Assembly (NCBI GenBank): GCA_002719955.1
Contig: PBFW01000046.1
Location: forward strand, 1-64,000
Direction of reading: 5' to 3'
DNA length: 64,000 bases
From: Deltaproteobacteria bacterium
Lineage (GTDB): Bacteria; Myxococcota_A; UBA9160; UBA4427
This document shows positions 53,677-62,443 of the stretch, piece by piece. Within the stretch, counting starts at the first letter, position 1. Every line of letters begins with the position of its first letter. Both the position numbers and the translations under genes were made by a program. Below the pieces are notes generated by a model. That model was not told the DNA's origin. It did not search any database and saw nothing but the letters and a program-made list of their open reading frames with translations.

Positions 53677-54387
53677 TTGAGCCAGACGAGCGAAGAATGG
53701 AAAGAAGACCTCGAGGCCGCCGCTGCCCGGGTGTATTGCCAGGGCGGCGAGGACGGTGTGCTGCTGCGACTCTTCGAAAAGATCGGTACGCGTCATCGCT
53801 CCTTCGTGGAGTTCGGCGCCTGGGACGGTGAGCATCTCTCGAATACCGCGAACCTGCGGCTGAATCACGGTTGGACCGGCCTGCTGATGGAGGGCAGCGA
53901 GCGCGCCGACGGTGAACTCGTGCGCCGCGAACGGGTCGATGCGGAAAATGTCGAAACGCTCTTCGACCGCTATGGGGTCGATCGCGATTTTGACCTGCTC
54001 TCGATCGATATCGATGGCAACGATTATTGGGTCTGGAAGGCGCTCGAGCGATATATTCCGCGCGTCGTGCTCGTCGAATATAATATCTTCTTTCGGCGAG
54101 AGACCGCCAAGACGATCGCCTACGACGCGAATCATGGTTGGGACAGGGAACATTACGGGCTCTATCACGGGGCGAGCCTCGCCGCTTTCCACAAGCTGGC
54201 GCGCTCCAAGGGGTACAGGTTGGTGTATACCGAGCCCTATTGCCCGAATGCGATCTTCGTTCGCGCGAGCGAGCTGGCTGCTGACATCGAGCTGCCGACG
54301 CTGGCTGAGTGGACGCGCTGGGATTGGCAGGAAGAGGGGTATGTCGAGCCGACGCCCCAGCCGGGTGGCCGCTGGGTGGAGGTCTGA
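53677..54387 (+). CDS. FkbM-like methyltransferase-fold protein
   Basis: 236 residues from a TTG at 53677, with GGAGGGGAG upstream. The SAM-like loop is RSFVEFGAWDGEHLSNTANL, followed by GLLMEGSERA, FDLLSIDIDGNDYWVWKALE and VVLVEYNIFF. These are the strand signatures of FkbM-type methyltransferases, which often act on sugars in polysaccharides. The C-terminus (YRLVYTEPYCPNAIFVRASE) is unlike standard FkbM. Substrate unknown. It is convergent with the rhomboid gene. Confidence 0.72.
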   Translation: MSQTSEEWKEDLEAAAARVYCQGGEDGVLLRLFEKIGTRHRSFVEFGAWDGEHLSNTANLRLNHGWTGLLMEGSERADGELVRRERVDAENVETLFDRYGVDRDFDLLSIDIDGNDYWVWKALERYIPRVVLVEYNIFFRRETAKTIAYDANHGWDREHYGLYHGASLAAFHKLARSKGYRLVYTEPYCPNAIFVRASELAADIELPTLAEWTRWDWQEEGYVEPTPQPGGRWVEV

Positions 54388-54406
54388 TCGGTGCGCTCGG
54401 CCGGGC

Positions 54407-55327
54407 TCAGGCGAGCGCGCGCAGCCAGCTCGTGGCGACCACCGCCCCCGTGACGACGAGCGCCAGGATCTGTGCGGCGTGGCCCGGCTTGGGATGGCGT
54501 GCGACCGGGAGTGCGATGACCAGCCCCGTCAGCCCGCCCGCCGCGAGCCCGAAGAGATGCGCCGAAAAATCGACCTTCGGCCCACCGGATCCGAGCATCG
54601 CGACGATTGCGAGACCCGCGCCGAAGGCGACCCAGGCCCCGCGCCCGGGCGGCGCCGTTCGGTGGCGCTCCCAGGCGGCGAGTCCGGCGAGCACGCCGAC
54701 GAGTCCAAATACACCGGTCGACGCCCCAATCGAGCTGTGGCCATGCCCGTAGTAGAGAGCGTTCGCCAGGTTGCCGAGGCTGCCGCTCACCAGGAAGGCG
54801 AGCACGCCACAGCCGACACCGAGCCGGCCCGCGAGGGCGGCCAGGAAGAAACCGCCGAAGAGCGTGTTGCCGACCGCGTGGGGCAGATCGGCGTGCAGGC
54901 AGAGCGCCGTGATCGCGCGCCATCCCTCGCCGAACAGGACGAGCGCGGCCTGACTCTTGCCCGCCGCCACGAAGAGGGCGTGTCGATCCGATACGTCGAG
55001 GCCGAGATGGAACGCGAGCAGGCCCGTCGCGAAAACGTAGGCCGCGGCGACTTCGATCGGCGTCGTCATGGGGGCGGGGGGCAGGGCCCTTCGCTGCGCT
55101 CGCTCGGTGCGTTCCCGGCGCCAGGCGGCGATGATTTCGACAGCCTGGCTTTCGCGACCGGGTTCGACCTCGACGCGCCAGCGTCCATCCTCGTGGAGGA
55201 CCTTCGGTTCGAAGCCCTCCGCGACCAGCACGAGCGCCCACTCCTCGGCGTCGCGTTTGCGCGGCGCCTCGGGGAGGCGCGCCGTCGGGGAATCTGAAAC
55301 GGAGTCGCGTGTGTCGGAGGCGGCCAT
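54407..55327 (-). CDS. Rhomboid family intramembrane serine protease with N-terminal domain
   Basis: 306 residues. Residues 1-90 are soluble (LVLVAEGFEPKVLHEDGRWR). From about 90 it has six membrane helices with the rhomboid order: WRAITALCLHADLPHAVGNT, the catalytic Ser in SIGASTGVFGLVGVL and the catalytic His in KVDFSAHLFGLAAGGL. Ser and His are both present, so it should be active. It cleaves membrane proteins within or near the bilayer. The N-terminal domain may contact substrates. Confidence 0.88.
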   Translation of the reverse strand: MAASDTRDSVSDSPTARLPEAPRKRDAEEWALVLVAEGFEPKVLHEDGRWRVEVEPGRESQAVEIIAAWRRERTERAQRRALPPAPMTTPIEVAAAYVFATGLLAFHLGLDVSDRHALFVAAGKSQAALVLFGEGWRAITALCLHADLPHAVGNTLFGGFFLAALAGRLGVGCGVLAFLVSGSLGNLANALYYGHGHSSIGASTGVFGLVGVLAGLAAWERHRTAPPGRGAWVAFGAGLAIVAMLGSGGPKVDFSAHLFGLAAGGLTGLVIALPVARHPKPGHAAQILALVVTGAVVATSWLRALA

Positions 55328-55402
55328 GGTGCGAGGTCATGGTAACGTTGTCGCCGCCCTCGACCGAATGGGTTGTGAGAGCCGAGAGGAGCCAATCCCC
55401 AG

Positions 55403-56365
55403 ATGAGCGCGCCAACGACACCCCGACCCCTCGTCCGCGTGGAGCGGATCGCGCTACGCGGTCCGGGTGTGGTGATCCTCACGGGTCCATCGAGTTGCGG
55501 CAAGGGCGAGGTGGCCAGCGCGCTCTGCGATGTTGTTTCGATCGACCCGAGCCGGCATCTCTCGATGGGTGAGATTCTGCGTTCCACGATCGACCGATCG
55601 AAGAGCGACCCGGGTTTTGCGCGTTTGCTGGCGGATAAATATGCGCTCTCGGACGACACGAGCATCTTCGACTCCATCGATACGAACGAGGAACTCAACG
55701 AGAAGGTGAGGCGCCACCTGCCCGATCTCGACCGCCATTTCGGTCGCACGCCGAGCCGTTTCATCTCGGACGAGGTGAGCGGTCGGGCCGAGGTCAGTCA
55801 ACTCGGCTGGCTCGAGTTCTGTACCGCCCGCGGGTTGCTGATCCCGAATCGATGGACCCAGGATCTGATTTCAGCGGAGATCGACCGCGCCCTGGCAGCG
55901 GATACCGAGGGCGTCGACAGTCCCTTCATCCTGGACGGCTATCCGCGAACGGTCGCCGCCGCACAACATCTGCTCGGATTCCTCGAGAGCGCGCAATTGC
56001 CGGTGCTCAAGGTTCTTCATCTGTCGATCAGCAAGGCCGAGATGAGCGCCCGTGCCGGCAAACGCGGGCGCGCGGATGACAACGAGGGGGCGCTGCGGCG
56101 GCGCTTCGAGTTCTACGTCGAAAACGTGCAGCCCTCTGTCGACTATCTGAAGACGGAACTCGGCGGCGATCGCGTGGCGCTGATCGATGCGCATCAGCCC
56201 TCTTTCGATCTCGTCGATGGCGCCCGCGTCTTCCATCTCGAACGTTCGATCGACAACGTGGTGACCTCGGCACTGCGCGCGCTCGGCGTGCCGAATATCA
56301 TCGTTCGCGACCTGCTAGAAAGTCGACGCGAGAAGGGGCAGCTGGAAGAGCACGAACGTGGCTGA
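55403..56365 (+). CDS. Adenylate-kinase-like nucleotide kinase with a large insertion
   Basis: 320 residues. P-loop VVILTGPSSCGKGEVASALC, then LSMGEILRSTI (NMP-binding), PFILDGYPRTVAAAQHLLGF (the adenylate-kinase signature) and RADDNEGALRRRFEFYVENV, which holds the lid arginines. Between the first two elements and the signature is an extra stretch of about 90 residues (DDTSIFDSIDTNEELNEKVR, VSQLGWLEFCTARGLLIPNR) absent from the normal 215-residue enzyme. The C-terminus is also extended. It may phosphorylate a nucleotide or another small molecule. It overlaps the following gene. Confidence 0.75.
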   Translation: MSAPTTPRPLVRVERIALRGPGVVILTGPSSCGKGEVASALCDVVSIDPSRHLSMGEILRSTIDRSKSDPGFARLLADKYALSDDTSIFDSIDTNEELNEKVRRHLPDLDRHFGRTPSRFISDEVSGRAEVSQLGWLEFCTARGLLIPNRWTQDLISAEIDRALAADTEGVDSPFILDGYPRTVAAAQHLLGFLESAQLPVLKVLHLSISKAEMSARAGKRGRADDNEGALRRRFEFYVENVQPSVDYLKTELGGDRVALIDAHQPSFDLVDGARVFHLERSIDNVVTSALRALGVPNIIVRDLLESRREKGQLEEHERG

Positions 56366-56996
56366 GGTTCCGGGCGAGGGCATGCCCGAACCCGAGAGCG
56401 ACGAGTTGGGACGCTATCTCGAAGATACGATCACCATCGATTGGCAGACACCGGCCGTGATGGAGCAGGCGCAGGCCCTGCTCGAGGGGCACGAGACTTC
56501 CGAGGCGCGTGTCCGCGCGCTCTTCGAGTTCGTGCGGGACGAAGTCGATGATTCGATGGACCTCGCGCTCGATCCGAAGACCGAAAAGGCGACCTGTCGG
56601 GCGAGCGAGGTGCTCGCCGAGCGAAGGGGGCTCTGCTTTGCGAAGAGCCACCTCCTGGCGGCTCTTCTCAGGTATGCCGGTTTTCCGACGGGATTATGTT
56701 ATGTGCGCCTAAGGGACGGCAGCAATCCCGACCGCTCCACGCTACACGGCTTCAATGCGGTCCATTGGGTTGGGACGCAGAGCTGGATCTTCCTCGATGC
56801 CAGGGGGAATCGCCCCGGCCTCGCGGCCGAGTGTCGTTTCGAGGCGCCCTGGAGTCTGCCCTGGCTCCCAGACGCCGAGATCGGTGAGGCATTCCTGCCC
56901 TCCATCTACATGCGCCCCGCCAGACGGATCATCGATCTGCTCGAACGGGCCCCGGACCTCGCGGCCGTATTGCGAAATCTTCCCGACGCGCTCTGA
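56358..56996 (+). CDS. Transglutaminase-like protease-fold protein
   Basis: 212 residues from a GTG at 56358 that overlaps the kinase stop by 8 bases. The catalytic Cys-His-Asp triad is visible: GLCFAKSHLLAALLRYAGFP (Cys), STLHGFNAVHWVG (His) and SWIFLDARGN (Asp), the order of transglutaminase-like enzymes. These cleave or ligate peptides. Overlap with the adenylate-kinase-like gene implies a shared function. Confidence 0.82.
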   Translation: MAEVPGEGMPEPESDELGRYLEDTITIDWQTPAVMEQAQALLEGHETSEARVRALFEFVRDEVDDSMDLALDPKTEKATCRASEVLAERRGLCFAKSHLLAALLRYAGFPTGLCYVRLRDGSNPDRSTLHGFNAVHWVGTQSWIFLDARGNRPGLAAECRFEAPWSLPWLPDAEIGEAFLPSIYMRPARRIIDLLERAPDLAAVLRNLPDAL

Positions 56997-57168
56997 TCCG
57001 CGTGGCGCGCCTCCAGCCAACCCTCGTCTCTTCGCGACCGATGGATCGAGGTGCGCCAAGCGACGGGTGGGCGCTCGATTCCCTCGCGCCTACGATTGAG
57101 GGCTCTGCCGCGTTCGGCTCTGGATCGATGGTGAGATTCGGCCACGCTGGCGACTACGAGGACGAGCA

Positions 57169-57945
57169 ATGAATCGATTTGAGGGCAAGGTCGCTCTGGT
57201 CAGTGGCGCGGGCCAGGGGATGGGCGAGGTCGAGGCACGCGCGCTCGCGGAGGAAGGGGCCCGGGTCGTGATCGGGGATCTTCGTGAGGACAAGGGGCGT
57301 GGCTTGGCTGAAGAGATCGGCGAGGCAGCCCTTTTCGTGCCGCTCGACGTGACTCGGCCGGAGAGCTGGGCCTCGGCGATCGAAGAGACCGCGGGCCGCT
57401 TCGGACGCCTCGATGTCCTCGTCAACAATGCTGGAATCATGCGCTACGGACCGATCGAAGGTTTCGCCTTCGAGGATTATATGGCGGTGATCATGGTGAA
57501 CCAGGTCGGCACCTTCCTGGGGATGCAGGCGGCCCATCCAGTCATGCGCGACTCGGGGGGCGGTGCGATCGTGAACATCTCGTCCACGGCGGGCATGCAG
57601 GGGGTAGCGGCGGCGGTGGCGTACGTGGCGAGCAAACATGCCGTTCGGGGAATGACGAAAACGGCGGCCCTCGAGTTCGCTCGCGACGGGATCCGCGTCA
57701 ACTCGATTCATCCCGGTGGCGTCGAGACGGATATGGCCCGGCCCATGCTCGCGGAACGAGAGGCGCTGGGCGATACCTATGAATCGAATCCGATTCCTCG
57801 GATCGGGCAACCCGAAGAGGTGGCGAGGCTCGTGCTCTTCCTGGCCTGCGATGACAGCTCATATTGTACGGGTTCGGAATTCGTGATCGATGGCGGGGGG
57901 CTCGCCGGAGAGGTCCACGAGTCGATGATGCAGGCCGGGCAATGA
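57169..57945 (+). CDS. Short-chain dehydrogenase (3-hydroxysteroid-dehydrogenase-like)
   Basis: 258 residues. Cofactor loop SGAGQGMGEVEARALA, NNAG in DVLVNNAGIMRYG, Ser in IVNISSTAGMQ, active-site YVASK and the C-terminal GSEFVIDGGGLAG. It resembles bacterial 3-alpha/20-beta-hydroxysteroid dehydrogenases. Its stop overlaps the start of the next SDR (ATGA), so the two are coupled. Substrate is a guess from the family. Confidence 0.9.
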   Translation: MNRFEGKVALVSGAGQGMGEVEARALAEEGARVVIGDLREDKGRGLAEEIGEAALFVPLDVTRPESWASAIEETAGRFGRLDVLVNNAGIMRYGPIEGFAFEDYMAVIMVNQVGTFLGMQAAHPVMRDSGGGAIVNISSTAGMQGVAAAVAYVASKHAVRGMTKTAALEFARDGIRVNSIHPGGVETDMARPMLAEREALGDTYESNPIPRIGQPEEVARLVLFLACDDSSYCTGSEFVIDGGGLAGEVHESMMQAGQ

Positions 57946-58802
57946 GCGCCGCGCCGTGCCTCGAGGGTCGCGTGGCGCTGGTGACCGGCGCCACGCGTGG
58001 GATCGGTCGAGGCTGTGCGCTCGAGTTGGCTGCGGCGGGCGCAACCGTCTACGCGACGGGTCGAACGCTTCGCGAGGGTGACAGCGATCTGCCCGGCAGC
58101 CTCGAGTCACTCGAGCAGGAGGCGCGCACGCTGGCGGGCCGGATCTTCGGTGTCGAATGTGATCATCGCGACGACGCGGCGGTCGCTCGGGGCTTCGAGC
58201 GCATCGAGCGCGAGCAGAGGCGACTCGACCTGCTCGTGAACAACGCCTTTCTGCTGCCCGACGAGATCGAGCCGGATCGACCCTTCTGGCAGACGCCGAT
58301 TGCGTGGTGGGACGACATGCTCGGTGTGGGGACCCGATCCGCCTACGTGACCCTCCATCATGCCGCGCCGCGGATGATCGAGGGCGGAGGGGGGCTGGTC
58401 GTGAATATCTCTTCGGCGGGGGCTCGCGCGCTGCATCTGCACGTCGCGTATTCCGCGGGCAAGAGCGCGCTCGATCGGCTGACCTGTGACGCGGCGGCTC
58501 AACTCGAAGCCCACGCCGTTTCCGTCGTCTCGATCTGGCCCTATTTCGTGCGCACCGAGCGATTGATGCAGATCGAGCACGAGGGCGAAGGCGATTGGGA
58601 GCACGATATTGCCGGTGCCGAGAGCCAGCGATTCGTGGGTCGCACGATCGCTGCCCTCGCGGTCGCCGAGGATCTCGCGCAACGCAGCGGCGGCGCGTTT
58701 ACCTCGGCTGAGCTCGCGCTGGCCTACGGCGTTCGTGAGCTCGACGGCGGATTTCCCGATGGCCCCCTCTCCACCGAATCGGAGGCGTCGCCGCGCTCTT
58801 GA
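57942..58802 (+). CDS. Short-chain dehydrogenase (DHRS1-like)
   Basis: 286 residues from the ATG overlapping the previous stop. Cofactor loop TGATRGIGRGCALELA, NNAFLLPDEIEPD instead of the usual NNAG, Ser in NISSAGARALHLH and active-site YSAGK. It carries an extra insertion after beta-2 (RTLREGDSDLPGSLESLEQE) typical of DHRS1-type SDRs, and a C-terminal extension. It is translationally coupled to the SDR before it. Confidence 0.9.
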   Translation: MSAAPCLEGRVALVTGATRGIGRGCALELAAAGATVYATGRTLREGDSDLPGSLESLEQEARTLAGRIFGVECDHRDDAAVARGFERIEREQRRLDLLVNNAFLLPDEIEPDRPFWQTPIAWWDDMLGVGTRSAYVTLHHAAPRMIEGGGGLVVNISSAGARALHLHVAYSAGKSALDRLTCDAAAQLEAHAVSVVSIWPYFVRTERLMQIEHEGEGDWEHDIAGAESQRFVGRTIAALAVAEDLAQRSGGAFTSAELALAYGVRELDGGFPDGPLSTESEASPRS

Positions 58803-58815
58803 ATGTCGCCGGCGT

Positions 58816-59259
58816 TCATCGCGCGTCGGGCGGTGCGGGCCGAAGGACCTCGCGCGAGCCCAACTCGAAGTCGAGGCGCAAGCTCCGATGTCGGCTCCGC
58901 CAGCCCTCGGGCGTGCGGCAGAGCTGATCCCGATATTCTCCGAACATCTCGTAGGTGGTTTGCGAGAGTTCGCGCGCGCCCACGTGTAAGGCGCGGATAT
59001 AGACGGCGCTGCGGGCCTCGTCACCGTCGAGTTCGATTCGATAATTGCCGAGCAGATGCTGTGTCGGGCCACAGCCCTCGAGATAGGGCCGCAATCGCTC
59101 GAGGTATTTCTCGAAGGAGTGGGTCGTCCACTCGCCAGCGTCGTAGACGAGATCCGGCGTGAATACCCGCTCGAGCAGGGGCCAGTCTCGCTGGTCGAGC
59201 GCCGTCGAATAGCGCGCGAGCGTCGCTTGGATCGCGGAGTAGTCATCGCAGCGGGACAT
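58816..59259 (-). CDS. SnoaL/NTF2-like protein
   Basis: 147 residues. DDYSAIQATLARYSTALDQR, DWPLLERVFTPDLVYDAGEW and GPTQHLLGNYRIELDGDEAR have the helix-then-strand pattern of the NTF2-like cone fold. These proteins are often isomerases, dehydratases or hydrolases of polyketide- or steroid-like ligands. It is convergent with the SDR pair and follows the EthD gene (39-base gap) on the same strand. Confidence 0.82.
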   Translation of the reverse strand: MSRCDDYSAIQATLARYSTALDQRDWPLLERVFTPDLVYDAGEWTTHSFEKYLERLRPYLEGCGPTQHLLGNYRIELDGDEARSAVYIRALHVGARELSQTTYEMFGEYRDQLCRTPEGWRSRHRSLRLDFELGSREVLRPAPPDAR

Positions 59260-59298
59260 CGGGATTCCTCTTCCGTTTCGGGTGGCGTGTGTGTTCGC

Positions 59299-59931
59299 TC
59301 AGTCCGCGAGCACGCGTTCTCGCACGATCAACGACCAGGTACGCTGGAAATCGAGAAAGAGCCCGGTCTCCTTCGACTCGCGTTCGGCGACGCCCGGACC
59401 CGACCAATACCGCTCGCGAAAATCCTCGAGACTTGCGAACCAGATCTCGGAAACGCCATCGAGGTCCGGCGCATCGCCCCAACTCTCCTCGATGACATTC
59501 TGCACATATTTCGCGATTCCCGGTTGGTCGTCGCGCAGTTTCGCCGTGTGGTGGAAATAGAGCTCGCGGAATTCGTCACGCGAAACATGGGGCGGGCGAC
59601 GCAAGAAGGAGAGCTGTTTGACGCCCGGACGCCAGCCCTGCGCATCGCGCGCCGGCAACTCATCAAAGACCTCCCGCTGACTGACCCGGTACCCGAATTC
59701 CACCTCCTTGGAGGAGAAGCTGGGCGTGCTGTCCCCCCACTCCCAGCTGAGCAGCTCGTAGCGGACGGGAAGCTGGGGCGGCATGCCGTGGAGCGCGAGC
59801 AGATCCTGGTCGCTGCCCACTACATCGATCACACGCGCGCGGGCGTCGCTCGCAGCGAGTTTGTCGACGGCGGCTTCCGGATCATGGGGATCTCGGGATC
59901 GCCGGACGCATCGCAACCACTTCTCTTCCAT
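59299..59931 (-). CDS. EthD-domain protein
   Basis: 210 residues from the ATG at 59931, with AAGGA about 9 bases upstream. The second half reads QLSFLRRPPHVSRDEFRELY, FHHTAKLRDDQPGIAKYVQN and VSEIWFASLEDFRERYWSGP, the pattern of the ferredoxin-like EthD fold. EthD proteins support cytochrome P450 or ring-degradation systems in some actinobacteria. The frame is open into the upstream region that encodes a membrane tail. Operon with the SnoaL gene. Confidence 0.8.
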   Translation of the reverse strand: MEEKWLRCVRRSRDPHDPEAAVDKLAASDARARVIDVVGSDQDLLALHGMPPQLPVRYELLSWEWGDSTPSFSSKEVEFGYRVSQREVFDELPARDAQGWRPGVKQLSFLRRPPHVSRDEFRELYFHHTAKLRDDQPGIAKYVQNVIEESWGDAPDLDGVSEIWFASLEDFRERYWSGPGVAERESKETGLFLDFQRTWSLIVRERVLAD

Positions 59932-59976
59932 CGTGTCTTCCTTCTCACATCGACTTCTGGGTTCTGTGACGGCGCA

Positions 59977-60385
59977 CCGAAGATCCGTTTCCAACTTCCA
60001 CGCTCGGGCGGCCAGAAGCATCCCCAGGCCGATCGCAGTGATCAGCAAGAGCATACCTCGGAGCGACAGAGCGGGGACGACGGCCACCGGGGGGCAATGC
60101 CGGAGGGGTGCCCACTTCGGGCTGTGTGGGCCCGAGCGGACCCGAAACCATTCCCAGCGCCAAGGAGAGATCGGGATCCACGAAGCCGGGTGCGATCTCG
60201 GGATTCCAGGAGTTCTGCACGGTTGCTTCGGACTGGCCGGAGCCGACCTGGCCGGTTTCTGCATTCAGCCCCGAATTCCCCGAAACCCTCGAAGTCGTTG
60301 CCACCCAGGACGATTCAACCTCAGCATCGTGCGCCTCGACATCGCTCACGTCGCTCTTCGCCAGGCAATCGCGTGGCGGCGTCAC
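59977..60385 (-). pseudogene. Possible tail-anchored protein gene with a C-run frameshift
   Basis: A GTG at 60385 overlaps the stop of the sigma-54 activator as GTGA, the arrangement of coupled genes. About 95 residues of low-charge sequence follow (SEATVQNSWNPEIAPGFVDP, LGMVSGPLGPTQPEVG). A six-C run at 60089-60094 then breaks the frame. Removing one C links it to VAVVPALSLRGMLLLITAIG and LGMLLAARAWKLETD, a helix with a basic end that looks like the IPTL-/PEP-CTERM type of sorting tail. The new frame has no stop before the EthD start. It may be a broken exosortase substrate or a tail-anchored protein. Confidence 0.35.
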
Positions 60386-61794
60386 TCGATCCGCAGCCTC
60401 TTCAATTTCTTGTAGAGCCCCTCGCGTGTCAGCCCGAGCTTCCGGGCCGTGCGCGTCTTGCGCCCATCGTTGTTCGCGAGTGCTCGCCGGATCATCCAGG
60501 CCTCAACGCGCTCGAGGGCCTCTCGGAGGCTCTCGTCGGGGCGAGCACCGTGGGCCACCGGTTCGAGAATTTCGACGAGTTTGGGCGATAGGCGCCCGGG
60601 CGTGATGAGTTCTCCGCTCGGGGTCAGCATCAGCATCCGCAGGATTTCGTTCTCGAGTTCGCGGACGTTGCCCGGCCACCCGTAGCCCTCGAGGAGGTGA
60701 TTCGTAGCGAGCGAGAGGTGGCAGCCGAGCTTGCCTTCACGCGGCCCGTGGAGCGCCAGGAAATAGCGGGCCAGGGGAATGATGTCGCGGCGCCGCTCGC
60801 GCAGGGGAGGGATTCGGATCGGGAAGACATTGAGCCGGTAGAAGAGGTCCTCGCGGAAATGCCCGCTCTTCACTTCCCCGGCCAGGAGGCGGTTGGTGGC
60901 GGCGATGATCCGGCAATGCGCCGGCCGCGACTCGGTGCTTCCGACCGGGCGGATCTCGCGCTCCTGGAGGACACGCAGGAGTTTGGCCTGGAGGGGGAGG
61001 CCGATCTCCGCAATTTCGTCGAGGAAGAGCGTGCCGCAGCCGGCGGCCTCGAAGAGTCCGGGCTTGGCGCGATCGGCGCCGGTGAAGGCGCCCTTCGTAT
61101 GTCCGAATAGCTCGCTTTCGAGCAGCGATTCTGGAAACGCTGCGCAGTTGATCGCGACGAAGGGCTCCTCACCACGCGCCGCGCGCCCGTGTAATTCCCG
61201 GGCGATCACTTCCTTGCCGACGCCGGTCTCGCCCGTTATCAGCACGGTCGATGGACTCGATGCGGCGAGATCGACGAGCCTCGAGACCTCCTGCATCGCT
61301 CGACTCGTCGAGACGACCCGGGGCGCGTCGTCGGGGGAGGGCAGCTCGTCGGGCTCGATGTCCGGTGATTTCGAATCGCCGGTCGCTGTCCGGGTGTCGG
61401 CGATGGGACGCGAGGTTCTGCGTCGATCGTGGATCGCGTCGAGGGTCTCGTTGATCTCGCTGACGAAGCCCGTGCCGGGCCGATTCGGCTCGACGAGCAG
61501 GACAGCGCCCGCCCCGGCTTCGACCAAGCCGTCGGCACTCGCCGCAAAATCGTTAGAGAGCGAAATGAGGGTCGCGCCGCGCGGGGCGAATCGCTCGAGG
61601 CGGTCGAGCGCCTTCTCGACTTCCTCGGGTCGGCCCGCTTCGAGCAGGATCCCGTCGAAGCGGACGCGCGGGAGCAGGAGCGCTTCTGCGAGGTCCGGAA
61701 CCCACGTGATGTCGAGTTCCGGTGCTTCGGTCATGCCGCTCTGACTCAGCCCGTCACCGCTGCCCACCCAGAGGAGGGATCGAATGGTGCGCAT
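60382..61794 (-). CDS. Sigma-54-dependent (NtrC-type) activator with degenerate receiver
   Basis: 470 residues. Residues 1-120 have the receiver layout, but the acceptor position reads FDGILLEAGRPEEV, with Glu where Asp should be, so phosphorylation is unlikely. The AAA+ domain is complete: VLITGETGVGKEVIARELHG, the GAFTGA loop in HTKGAFTGADRAKPGLF, TLFLDEIAEIGLPLQAKLLR and GWPGNVRELENEILRM. A Fis-type HTH ends the chain (TRTARKLGLTREGLYKKLKR). It activates sigma-54 promoters, probably on a signal other than phosphorylation. It overlaps the possible tail-anchored gene. Confidence 0.9.
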   Translation of the reverse strand: MRTIRSLLWVGSGDGLSQSGMTEAPELDITWVPDLAEALLLPRVRFDGILLEAGRPEEVEKALDRLERFAPRGATLISLSNDFAASADGLVEAGAGAVLLVEPNRPGTGFVSEINETLDAIHDRRRTSRPIADTRTATGDSKSPDIEPDELPSPDDAPRVVSTSRAMQEVSRLVDLAASSPSTVLITGETGVGKEVIARELHGRAARGEEPFVAINCAAFPESLLESELFGHTKGAFTGADRAKPGLFEAAGCGTLFLDEIAEIGLPLQAKLLRVLQEREIRPVGSTESRPAHCRIIAATNRLLAGEVKSGHFREDLFYRLNVFPIRIPPLRERRRDIIPLARYFLALHGPREGKLGCHLSLATNHLLEGYGWPGNVRELENEILRMLMLTPSGELITPGRLSPKLVEILEPVAHGARPDESLREALERVEAWMIRRALANNDGRKTRTARKLGLTREGLYKKLKRLRIE

Positions 61795-62022
61795 GCGCTC
61801 TCCAGTGCCCGACGCGACCGAAGGCGATTCGGCGTTCGCGGGTTGGTTGGAGATTGGCGATGCGCGGCCCCCGGCGCGTTCGAATCCGCCTTCAGATCTT
61901 CTCCGATTCTCCTCCGAGCCCGGACGAGCAGCGTGGATCGGATGGATGGACGGGCGCCTTCGCCGGAGTCGTGGTCAGGCGGACCGAGGCCGCGCGGGCG
62001 CGTTGAGCTCGGCATCGCCGGG

Positions 62023-62268
62023 CTAATCCGTCTCCCAGGAATCCGGGGTCCGGTCGAGTCCCTCGATCGCTTCGGTGGCGAGGACGTCGATATCCGTCTG
62101 CTCCTCGAGTTGTTCGAGCATATCTTGCGCAGCTCGCTCGGAACCGCAGGGCACGACCGAGTTGTGGCCCAGCACGTACCAGTCTCCACGCAGTTCAGCG
62201 ACATGCCATCGCCCTTCGAGAGGGATACAGGCACCGCCGGGCAACACGAGAAAGGGCCTCTTGGGCAC
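62023..62268 (-). CDS. Small protein, function unknown
   Basis: 81 residues. Acidic and soluble: RPFLVLPGGACIPLEGRWHV, LRGDWYVLGHNSVVPCGSER, then a helix DMLEQLEEQTDIDVLATEAI. Two Cys residues about 29 apart. No signal or membrane segment. It may be co-transcribed with the activator downstream on the minus strand. Confidence 0.6.
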   Translation of the reverse strand: MPKRPFLVLPGGACIPLEGRWHVAELRGDWYVLGHNSVVPCGSERAAQDMLEQLEEQTDIDVLATEAIEGLDRTPDSWETD

Positions 62269-62443
62269 GCGAAACCTCCGGCGCCCATTCTAACTGATTG
62301 TGGGGGAAAGAATACGCCTGCTCTGCGGGCTCTGTTTCCACTGTGCCTGCTGGGCACTCGAGGAGCCGCGAGAAGCGGTCTTGTCGGGAAGGGGCGAGAA
62401 CGTTCGGGGTAGATTCGGCCTCGAGGCATGTCTGCGGGGGGGG

